DNA of 64,000 nucleotides. Source: Prevotella sp. Its GTDB lineage: Bacteria > Bacteroidota > Bacteroidia > Bacteroidales > Bacteroidaceae. Shown here piece after piece: positions 41,630-48,097 of this stretch (its first letter is position 1; each line of letters opens with the position of its first letter). Under the pieces are notes generated by a model that was given only the letters and a program-made list of their open reading frames with translations, was not told where the DNA came from and made no database searches. The position numbers and the translations under genes were made by a program. The stretch is from positions 1 through 64,000 of the forward strand of contig JAFUTI010000020.1 in the NCBI GenBank assembly GCA_017471465.1, read 5' to 3'.

Positions 41630-42220
41630 CTATAGTGATAGCTGTTCGGCGACGGTGCAGAGTTCCTGATACCACGCCTCGCCAAACCGGCGGATGAGCG
41701 GCTCTTTCAGGAAGCGGTATACAGGCAGGTCGAGTTCCTGCCCTTTCTTCACGGCATCGGAGCACACCTTCCAGCGGTTGTAGTTCAGCCCGACGATTCC
41801 GCCCTCGAACTGCTTTTCGCGGATAGGGTAGAGAGCACAGCTGATGGGCTTGCAGAAGCGTGTCTTTCCATGACGGTAAGCTTTCTCCAAGGCGCACAGA
41901 CAGTTGTCGCCATCGTAGCAGGTGAAGACGCAGTCCTTGCCACCGACGATACTTGTCACCAGGTCGCCGTCCTTGTCGTTATAGGCCACTCCCTGCTGGT
42001 CGATGACCGCCTGTGCCTGTGCTGAAAGCATGGGCCATACGGTGTCGAGTGCATCCTCGATACCGGCAATCTCGTCGAGTGTCACCGGTGCTCCGGCATC
42101 GCCCTCTACACAGCAGATGCCCTTGCATTTCTCGTAGTCGCAGCAGAAGCGCTCTGTCAGCAGGTCCGATGAGATGAGCACGCCGCCCACATCGAGTATC
42201 GGGGGTACTTTGTTTACCAT
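41630..42220 (-). CDS. DUF3109 cysteine-cluster protein
   Basis: A 196-residue protein with conserved cysteines: FCCDYEKCKGICCVEGDAGAP at about residues 25-45, CVFTCYDGDNCLCALEKAY and FCKPISCALYPIRE. This matches the DUF3109 family, related to the YkgJ-type predicted Fe/Zn-binding proteins. Function unknown; it may bind an iron-sulfur or zinc centre. Its start lies 7 bp inside ung, and gpmI-ung-DUF3109 form a tight operon. Confidence 0.85.
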   Translation of the reverse strand: MVNKVPPILDVGGVLISSDLLTERFCCDYEKCKGICCVEGDAGAPVTLDEIAGIEDALDTVWPMLSAQAQAVIDQQGVAYNDKDGDLVTSIVGGKDCVFTCYDGDNCLCALEKAYRHGKTRFCKPISCALYPIREKQFEGGIVGLNYNRWKVCSDAVKKGQELDLPVYRFLKEPLIRRFGEAWYQELCTVAEQLSL

Positions 42221-42879
42221 GCTATTGGTTCTATTCCATTCTGTTTCAGATAGTCGTTACAGCGCGAGAACTGGTGTTGGCCGAACCAGCCGCCGCGGTT
42301 GGCCGAGAGTGGCGAGGGGTGCACCGACTCCAGCACAAGGTTGTGCGTCTTGTCAATCATATAAGCCTTGCCGCGGGCATAGCCGCCCCAGAGCATATAG
42401 ACGATATGCTCGCGCTGTGTGGCCAGTGCCAGGATGGCAGCATCGGTAAACTTCTGCCAGCCTAACTGTGCGTGGCTGTTCGCCTGGTGTGCCCGCACCG
42501 TCAGCGAGGCGTTCAGCAGCAGTACCCCCTGCTCTGCCCAACGTGTCAGGTTGCCAGAAGCGGGAATGGGGGTGCCAAGGTCTGCCAGTATCTCCTTGAA
42601 GATGTTTTGCAATGATGGTGGAAATGCGATGCCGTCCTGCACCGAGAAACTCAGCCCGTGGGCCTGTCCGGGCTCATGGTACGGGTCCTGACCGATGATG
42701 ACCACTTTCACCTTGTCAAACGGACAGAGGTTGAAGGCGTTGAAGATCAGACGTCCCGGCGGGTAGCACGTCGTCTGCTGGTACTCCTGCTTAACCGAAG
42801 TGGTGAGTCCGAGAAAATAGGGTTTCTCGAACTCACCACTCAGTTGCTGTTTCCAGCTTGGTTCTATCTGAACGTTCAT
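42214..42879 (-). CDS. ung: Uracil-DNA glycosylase
   Basis: A 221-residue family-1 UDG. It has VVIIGQDPYHEPGQAHGLSFSV (catalytic Asp in GQDPYH), GVLLLNASLTVRAHQANSHA and the minor-groove loop HPSPLSANRGGWFG. It removes uracil from DNA as the first step of base-excision repair. It starts on the last base of the gpmI stop (TAATG). Confidence 0.96.
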   Translation of the reverse strand: MNVQIEPSWKQQLSGEFEKPYFLGLTTSVKQEYQQTTCYPPGRLIFNAFNLCPFDKVKVVIIGQDPYHEPGQAHGLSFSVQDGIAFPPSLQNIFKEILADLGTPIPASGNLTRWAEQGVLLLNASLTVRAHQANSHAQLGWQKFTDAAILALATQREHIVYMLWGGYARGKAYMIDKTHNLVLESVHPSPLSANRGGWFGQHQFSRCNDYLKQNGIEPIAW

Positions 42880-44405
42880 TACTTGTTGTCACTAATCAGG
42901 CACTCGCCCGTCATGTCGGCAGGCTGCTCCAGTCCCATGATGTGGAGGATGGAGGGAGCCACGTCGGCCAGGCGTCCGTCCTTCACGGTGGCGCTGTTGT
43001 TGTTCGTCACGTAGATGAAGGGCACGGGATTCAGCGAGTGAGCCGTGTTAGGCGTACCGTCGGCGTTGATGGCGTTGTCGGCATTGCCGTGGTCGGCAAT
43101 GATGATGGCCTCGTAGTCGTTCTTCTTGGCGGCCTCGATGACCTCGCGGACGCAGTTGTCGACAGCCCAGACGGCCTTGGCGATGGCGTTGTAGACGCCG
43201 GTGTGTCCCACCATGTCGCCGTTGGCGAAGTTCACGACGATGAAGTCGTACTCCTGCGTATTGATGGCCCCGACGAGCTTGTCCTTCACCTCGAAGGCGC
43301 TCATCTCGGGCTTCAGGTCGTAGGTGGCCACCTTCGGCGAGGGAACGAGGATGCGGTCCTCACCGTCGAACGGAGCCTCGCGGCCACCGTTGAAGAAGAA
43401 CGTTACGTGAGCGTACTTCTCGGTCTCGGCGGTGTGCAGCTGCTTCTTGCCCTGCTGCGAGAGATACTCGCCGAGGGTGTTTTCTACGTTCTCCTTCGGG
43501 AAGAGGATGTGCACGCCGGTGAACGAAGCGTCGTAGGGCGTCATGCAGTAGTACTGCAGTCCCGGGATGGTCTTCATGCCCTGCTCCGGCATGTCCTGCT
43601 GAGTCAGCACGATGGTGAGCTCCTTGGCGCGGTCGTTGCGGAAGTTGATGAAGATGACGACGTCGCCCTCCTCGATGCAGCCGTTCACCGAGGCATTGTG
43701 GATGGGCTTGATGAACTCGTCGGTGACGCCCTCGTCATAACTCTCCTGCATGGCCTGCACCATGTCGGTGGCCTGCTTGCCGGTGCCGTTGACGATGAGG
43801 TCGTAGCCCTCCTTCACGCGCTCCCAGCGCTTGTCGCGGTCCATGGCGTAGAAGCGGCCCACGATGCTGGCGATGGCAGCGTCGTTGTCGGCACATACCT
43901 TCGTCACCTGCTCGATGAAGCCCTTTCCGCTTTTCGGGTCGGTGTCGCGGCCGTCCATGAAGCAATGGACGAAGGTCTGGTTCTTCAGTCCGTAGTGCTT
44001 GCCCACCTCGATGAGCTTGAACAGATGGTCGAGTGAGGAGTGTACGCCGCCGTCGGAGCAGAGACCCATGAGGTGCAGCTTCTTGCCCTGCTCCTTGGCG
44101 TAGCTGTAGGCAGCCTTCACCTGCGGGTTCTCCACGATGGAGCCGTCCTTGCAGGCACGGTTGATTTTCACCAAGTCCTGATAGACGATGCGGCCTGCGC
44201 CGATGTTGAGGTGTCCCACCTCGGAGTTACCCATCTGTCCGTCGGGCAGACCGACATCCTCGCCAGAGGCTGCCAGCTGCGAGTGGGCGCTGGTGGCTGT
44301 CAATAAATCGAGATATGGGGTCGGCGTGTTGAAGATAACGTCGCCCTTACCGTGCTTACCGATTCCCCATCCGTCGAGAATCATCAAAAGTGCTTTCTTT
44401 GCCAT
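42879..44405 (-). CDS. gpmI: 2,3-bisphosphoglycerate-independent phosphoglycerate mutase
   Basis: A 508-residue alkaline-phosphatase-fold enzyme: [20 protein letters not shown], the catalytic Ser in [33 protein letters not shown] block, [12 protein letters not shown] and [12 protein letters not shown]. It interconverts 3- and 2-phosphoglycerate with Mn. The start at 44405 ([14 protein letters not shown]) is set by homology and by the promoter at 44445-44476. Confidence 0.96.
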   Translation of the reverse strand: MAKKALLMILDGWGIGKHGKGDVIFNTPTPYLDLLTATSAHSQLAASGEDVGLPDGQMGNSEVGHLNIGAGRIVYQDLVKINRACKDGSIVENPQVKAAYSYAKEQGKKLHLMGLCSDGGVHSSLDHLFKLIEVGKHYGLKNQTFVHCFMDGRDTDPKSGKGFIEQVTKVCADNDAAIASIVGRFYAMDRDKRWERVKEGYDLIVNGTGKQATDMVQAMQESYDEGVTDEFIKPIHNASVNGCIEEGDVVIFINFRNDRAKELTIVLTQQDMPEQGMKTIPGLQYYCMTPYDASFTGVHILFPKENVENTLGEYLSQQGKKQLHTAETEKYAHVTFFFNGGREAPFDGEDRILVPSPKVATYDLKPEMSAFEVKDKLVGAINTQEYDFIVVNFANGDMVGHTGVYNAIAKAVWAVDNCVREVIEAAKKNDYEAIIIADHGNADNAINADGTPNTAHSLNPVPFIYVTNNNSATVKDGRLADVAPSILHIMGLEQPADMTGECLISDNK

Positions 44406-44444
44406 AATTTTTCTGTTATATTTGTCGTGATTACTTTCGGCCTG

Positions 44445-44476
44445 CAAAATTACGCATTTCCCGCGAAACGGCCAAA
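44445..44476 (-). promoter_or_regulatory. Promoter of gpmI-ung-DUF3109
   Basis: On the minus strand TTTG (44473-44476), a 20-bp spacer and TAATTTTG (44445-44452). The leader is about 35 bases. Confidence 0.7.
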
Positions 44477-44496
44477 AAATCAGTGACAAAAGTGTG

Positions 44497-44550
44497 CTAA
44501 GGCAGGCGGAAGGTGACGGGAATGGTGTATTTCACGCGGACGGCCTTGAC
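44497..44550 (-). pseudogene. Relic of a TonB C-terminus
   Basis: Seventeen codons plus stop on the minus strand read [17 protein letters not shown]. This resembles the extreme end of Bacteroidota TonB proteins (KGKPVRVKFTVPVMFRLQ-like, from memory). Upstream in frame it degenerates into low-complexity FIFFPC. No rest of a TonB gene is present, so this would be a decayed 3' fragment in the gpmI/GH3 gap. Confidence 0.45.
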
Positions 44551-44606
44551 ACACGGGAAAAAAATAAAAAACCGCCAAAACTGCTGGGCGTTTCAGAATA
44601 AAGTTA

Positions 44607-44614
44607 TAACTTTG
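44607..44614 (+). promoter_or_regulatory. -7 box for the GH3 gene
   Basis: TAACTTTG, 58 bp before the GH3 ATG; no good -33 match. The gap 44406-44671 otherwise holds the gpmI promoter and the TonB relic. Confidence 0.4.
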
Positions 44615-44671
44615 TAGCCGTGAAAACCCAAGGAGACCTTTTACTGTATTTAACCAAAAACAAATAAAACT

Positions 44672-46996
44672 ATGACAAGGAAAAGTATGCTCACAGGCTT
44701 GGTAGCCTTGACTTGTAACATGACAATGAATGCTCAACCCCAACTCACGGCCACGAACATCGACGAGGTGCTCAAGGCTATGACACTGGAGGAGAAAGCC
44801 CGCCTGCTGGTGGGAGGTGCCAACAACTTCTTTGGCGACCAGGCTGGCGTCGGCGGCGAGGCCGACCTCGTGGCCGGCGCTGCCGGCACGTCGCCCGCCA
44901 TTCCCCGACTGGGCATCCCGGCCACGGTGCTGACCGACGGCCCTGCCGGCGTACGCATCGACCCCACCCGCAAAGGCACCTCGCAGACCTACTACGCCAC
45001 GGGATTCCCCATCGGCTCCTGTCTGGCCTCGACGTGGAACACCGAACTGGTAGCCAAGGTGGGCGAGGCCGTCGGCAACGAGACGAAGGAGTACCGCTGC
45101 GACGTCATCCTCGGTCCGGGCATGAACCTGCACCGCAATCCGCTCTGCGGCCGTAACTTTGAATACTACTCGGAAGACCCGCTGCTGACGGGCAAGATCG
45201 GTGCCGCCTATATCAACGGCGTACAGAGCCAGGGCGCCGGCGTGTCAGCCAAGCACTTCGCCGTGAACTCCCAGGAGACCAACCGCACCGGCGTCGACGA
45301 ACAGCTGAGCCAGCGAGCCGCCCGCGAGCTCTACCTCCGCGGTTTCGAGATTGCCGTCCGCGAGAGTCAGCCGTGGACCATCATGTCGTCGTACAACCAG
45401 ATTAACGGCCAGTTCTCGATGGGCAACCGCGACCTGCTGACCAGCATCCTGCGCGACGACTGGGGCTACAAGGGCATCGTCATGACCGACTGGATAGGTA
45501 TCCGCAAGGGCCTGAAGACCATCACCGAGGTGCAGGCGGGCAACGACCTGATGGAGCCGGGACAGCCCGCCCAGGTGAAGGAGATTGTCGACGGCGTGAA
45601 GAGCGGCAAGCTCGACATCAAGGATGTAGACCGCAACGTGCGCCGTATGCTGGAGTATATCGTCAAGACGCCGAGCTTCCATCAGTACCCCGCCACCAAC
45701 AAGCCCGACCTGAAAGCCCATGCCGCCATCACGCGCCAGACGGCCTGCGAGGGCATCGTGCTGCTGAAGAATGGCGACGCTCCCAACCCCTCCGAAGAAG
45801 GAGTGAAAACGCTGCCCTTCGTAGTAGACGGAGGGAAGTTTACCGTCGCCCTGTTCGGCGAGAACTCTTACAACTTCCTTTCGGGCGGTACGGGTTCCGG
45901 CTGTGTCCACACGCCATACGTCGTCGACCTGGCTGAAGGTCTGAAGAATGTCGGTATCAGCACGTCGAAGTCGCTGACCGACATCTACCGCAAATACTAC
46001 GAATATGCCCGTTTGAAGTTCCAGCAGGAGCGTCATCCCTCGGCCTGGTACCAGCAGGAGCAGTTCGGTCAGCAGAAGTATCCCGAGATAACCTTCTCGC
46101 CCCTCGCCATCGGCAAGGAGGTGCGCGGAGCCGACGCTGCCATCGTCACCATCGGCCGTCAGGCCGGTGAGGGTGCCGACCGCGACATTGCCACCGAGTT
46201 CAACCTCACCGACGGCGAACGCCAGTTGCTCACCGACGTCTGCCGGGCATTCCACGCCGCCAAGAAGCCCGTGGTGGTCATCATCAACAGCGGCTCTGTC
46301 GTCGAGACGGCTTCGTGGCGCGACCTGCCCGACGCCATCATCTGCGCCTGGCAGCCCGGCGAGGAGGGCGGCAACTCGCTAGCCGACATCCTGACGGGCA
46401 AGGTGAACCCCTCGGGACGTCTCACGATGACGTGGCCCATGGCCGCTGCCGACCACCCGTCGACGCAGGGCTATGCCTCGCCGGATGTCGCCCGCCACGA
46501 CGAAGACATCTACGTGGGCTACCGCTACTTCGACACCTTTAAGAAAGAGGTGGCCTATCCCTTCGGCTACGGCCTGAGCTATACCACCTTCGCGTTCTCC
46601 AAGCCCAAGGTCAGCGTCGGCGCCACGCAGGTCACCGTCAGCGTCACCGTGAAGAACACCGGCTCCGTAGCCGGCAAGGAGGTGGCCCAGGTCTACGTCA
46701 CCGCCCCGAAGGGAAGCCTCGAGAAACCCGCTCAGGAGCTGAAGGCCTTCGCCAAGACCCGCGAGCTGCAGCCCGGCGAGCAGCAGGTGCTGACGATGCC
46801 GATTCCCGTCCGTATGCTCGCCTCGTTCGACGAGCAGGGGTCGCAGTGGCTGACAGAAGCCGGCCAGTACACCTTCGGCATCGGTGCCTCCAGCCGTGAT
46901 ATCCGCTGCACTGCTACGGCCAAGGTCAGTCAGTACACAGAAAAGGTGCACAACGTCCTGGCTCCCAAGGCGAAACTCACTCTGCTGAAGAAGTAA
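44672..46996 (+). CDS. GH3 beta-glycosidase (secreted)
   Basis: A 774-residue enzyme with a signal peptide ending near NMTMNAQ. The N-terminal TIM barrel holds LTDGPAGVRIDP, VSAKHFAVNSQETNR and the nucleophile Asp273 in GIVMTDWIGIRKG. The second domain has TIGRQAGEGADRD (likely acid/base Glu) and PLPDAIICAWQPGEEGG-type sequence. The end is a fibronectin-III-like domain (GKEVAQVYVTAPKGS, PAQELKAFAKT). Probably beta-glucosidase or beta-xylosidase; substrate is not fixed by sequence. It has its own terminator. Confidence 0.93.
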   Translation: MTRKSMLTGLVALTCNMTMNAQPQLTATNIDEVLKAMTLEEKARLLVGGANNFFGDQAGVGGEADLVAGAAGTSPAIPRLGIPATVLTDGPAGVRIDPTRKGTSQTYYATGFPIGSCLASTWNTELVAKVGEAVGNETKEYRCDVILGPGMNLHRNPLCGRNFEYYSEDPLLTGKIGAAYINGVQSQGAGVSAKHFAVNSQETNRTGVDEQLSQRAARELYLRGFEIAVRESQPWTIMSSYNQINGQFSMGNRDLLTSILRDDWGYKGIVMTDWIGIRKGLKTITEVQAGNDLMEPGQPAQVKEIVDGVKSGKLDIKDVDRNVRRMLEYIVKTPSFHQYPATNKPDLKAHAAITRQTACEGIVLLKNGDAPNPSEEGVKTLPFVVDGGKFTVALFGENSYNFLSGGTGSGCVHTPYVVDLAEGLKNVGISTSKSLTDIYRKYYEYARLKFQQERHPSAWYQQEQFGQQKYPEITFSPLAIGKEVRGADAAIVTIGRQAGEGADRDIATEFNLTDGERQLLTDVCRAFHAAKKPVVVIINSGSVVETASWRDLPDAIICAWQPGEEGGNSLADILTGKVNPSGRLTMTWPMAAADHPSTQGYASPDVARHDEDIYVGYRYFDTFKKEVAYPFGYGLSYTTFAFSKPKVSVGATQVTVSVTVKNTGSVAGKEVAQVYVTAPKGSLEKPAQELKAFAKTRELQPGEQQVLTMPIPVRMLASFDEQGSQWLTEAGQYTFGIGASSRDIRCTATAKVSQYTEKVHNVLAPKAKLTLLKK

Positions 46997-47025
46997 CCTC
47001 ACAGGGGGTCTTCCCCCGTGTGAGG
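46997..47025 (+). terminator. GH3 terminator
   Basis: CCTCACAGGGGG (46997-47008) and CCCCCGTGTGAGG (47013-47025) form a strong stem with a TCTT loop and one bulge, beginning at the base after the stop codon. Confidence 0.75.
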
Positions 47026-47034
47026 TTGAAAAAT

Positions 47035-47090
47035 CGGATAAGCGTTGAAAAAAGAGAGCCGGAAGCGTCAATGGCTTCCGGCTCTTTCTG
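47035..47090. repeat. 56-bp duplicated terminator unit, copy 1
   Basis: Identical over 56 bases to 47813-47868. It contains the perfect 12-bp stem AGAGCCGGAAGC / GCTTCCGGCTCT (47055-47066, 47074-47085) with loop GTCAATG and A/T runs on both sides. The reading frame of the AbiEii-like fragment runs into it and stops in its loop (47068-47070). Confidence 0.95.
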
Positions 47091-47388
47091 TAGTGATACT
47101 TATTTCGCCCTGGGTCACTTTTGCTTCTAACAGTTGTTCTCTTATATACTCCTGAATATCGGTAGACGACACATCATAGTAGGGACAAAGCTCTTCAAAC
47201 CCTTTTTCCTTTACAAACATTCTACCGTTTGTCAACATCGATAATAGACCACGAGTACGTAGCTTATGGTCGGAATGCTCCAAAGCTGCTGCTATCATTT
47301 TGTTGATGTCTCCCCCCTCTTTTATGATAGAATAGATGTCGTAATAATCTCTGAACTTTGATCGACGAAGCATGGTTTCCATCTTCAT
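47068..47388 (-). pseudogene. AbiEii-like toxin, C-terminal fragment
   Basis: A 106-residue reading frame. RRSKFRDYYDIYSIIKEGGDINKMI and LLSMLTNGRMFVKEKGFEELCPYYDVSSTDIQEYIREQLLE resemble the last about 100 residues of AbiEii/AbiGii nucleotidyltransferase toxins (normally about 300 residues). The N-terminal nucleotidyltransferase domain is missing, and the final residues TERAGSH are encoded by the duplicated terminator. The start overlaps the preceding gene by four bases. It is probably inactive. Family assignment is from memory and moderately sure. Confidence 0.55.
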
Positions 47389-47717
47389 GGCGCCATAAGT
47401 TTGTTGATGTGGCGTGTCTCGATGCTCTTAACGTAGGCTTCAGGGCGCTTGGCTCCAAAATAGTACCAGGCGTAGAGGATATTATAGTTACGGAACATTT
47501 CGCCCTGTGGAGCGACGCGGTCTAACCATACCCGCTTCACTTTCTTGTAGCCAAACAATGGAAAAAGTTGGTTGATGTCGTCAATGTCAAGATAGAGCAG
47601 GACATACTCAATCAAGGCCTCGTCGGAGATGTCATCCATCTTCGAGATATCGTAAGACCAGAAGCAATTTTCTTCTTTCAACTTGCGAAGCAACGCCTTT
47701 TTCTGATTGTCCTTCAT
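47385..47717 (-). CDS. DUF6922-type protein, likely antitoxin partner
   Basis: A 110-residue protein (start MKDNQKKALLRKLKEENCFW). It resembles the small DUF6922-like proteins found next to AbiEii genes in Bacteroidota: FWSYDISKMDDISDEALIEYVLLYLDIDDINQLFPLFGYKKVKRVWLDRVAP. An alternative ATG at 47729 would be nearly leaderless. The gene has a good promoter (47739-47770), so the antitoxin half may still be expressed although its toxin partner is truncated. Confidence 0.55.
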   Translation of the reverse strand: MKDNQKKALLRKLKEENCFWSYDISKMDDISDEALIEYVLLYLDIDDINQLFPLFGYKKVKRVWLDRVAPQGEMFRNYNILYAWYYFGAKRPEAYVKSIETRHINKLMAP

Positions 47718-47738
47718 CAGCATCAACATTTTCGTTTG

Positions 47739-47770
47739 CAAAAATAGGAAGAAATCTTGAAAGTTCCAAA
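47739..47770 (-). promoter_or_regulatory. Promoter of the DUF6922/AbiEii-fragment pair
   Basis: On the minus strand TTTG (47767-47770), a 20-bp spacer and TATTTTTG (47739-47746). Confidence 0.7.
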
Positions 47771-47812
47771 CAATTCTTCGTTTTTTTCTCATGCGGAATT
47801 TAGCCTTGTCAG

Positions 47813-47868
47813 CGGATAAGCGTTGAAAAAAGAGAGCCGGAAGCGTCAATGGCTTCCGGCTCTTTCTG
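47813..47868. repeat. 56-bp duplicated terminator unit, copy 2
   Basis: A second copy of 47035-47090, with hairpin arms at 47833-47844 and 47852-47863. Weaker similarity continues for about 25 bp beyond both copies (TAGTGATNC, TTATTTCGC versus TTACTTCGC). This copy follows the 56-residue peptide gene and can terminate it. Confidence 0.95.
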
Positions 47869-47890
47869 CGTTAGTGATCGTTACTTCGCG

Positions 47891-48061
47891 TTAGTTACCA
47901 AAGATGTCGAAGAAGCGGGAGTCGGCAGTGCCAGGTGCCTCGTCGGTAGATATCTCGATACCGGCGTCGCCGCCTACTGATGTGATAGAAGCTTCCATCA
48001 GCGGTGCCACTTCCACGTGTACAATCTCGATGGCGGGAATGATATATTCTTTCTTTTTCAT
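47891..48061 (-). CDS. 56-residue peptide of a Prevotella small-protein type
   Basis: The start at 48061 gives MKKKEYIIPAIEIVHVEVAP, LMEASITSVGGDAGIEISTDEAPGT and an end ADSRFFDIFGN. The pattern (Lys-rich start, Y-x-x-P-x-I-E-V-V-x-V, a short Ala/Ser stretch, Gly-Gly, acidic middle, Phe-rich end) recurs in many small Bacteroidales proteins of unknown function, often just behind genes for large secreted proteins, as here (36 bp). It has no typical signal peptide. A peptide precursor with a leader and core is one possibility; no modification enzyme is nearby. Confidence 0.6.
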   Translation of the reverse strand: MKKKEYIIPAIEIVHVEVAPLMEASITSVGGDAGIEISTDEAPGTADSRFFDIFGN

Positions 48062-48097
48062 AATCGTCATTTCTTTTTCGTTAAACATACAGTGTGA

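Noticed and set aside
42858..44036. A 392-residue open frame opposite gpmI
   Set aside because: A shadow of gpmI; His/Val/Asp-rich sequence with no domain, and no promoter.
44480..45133. A 217-residue minus-strand frame overlapping the GH3 start
   Set aside because: Mostly antisense to GH3. Only the separate 17-codon TonB-like tail in another frame is of interest.
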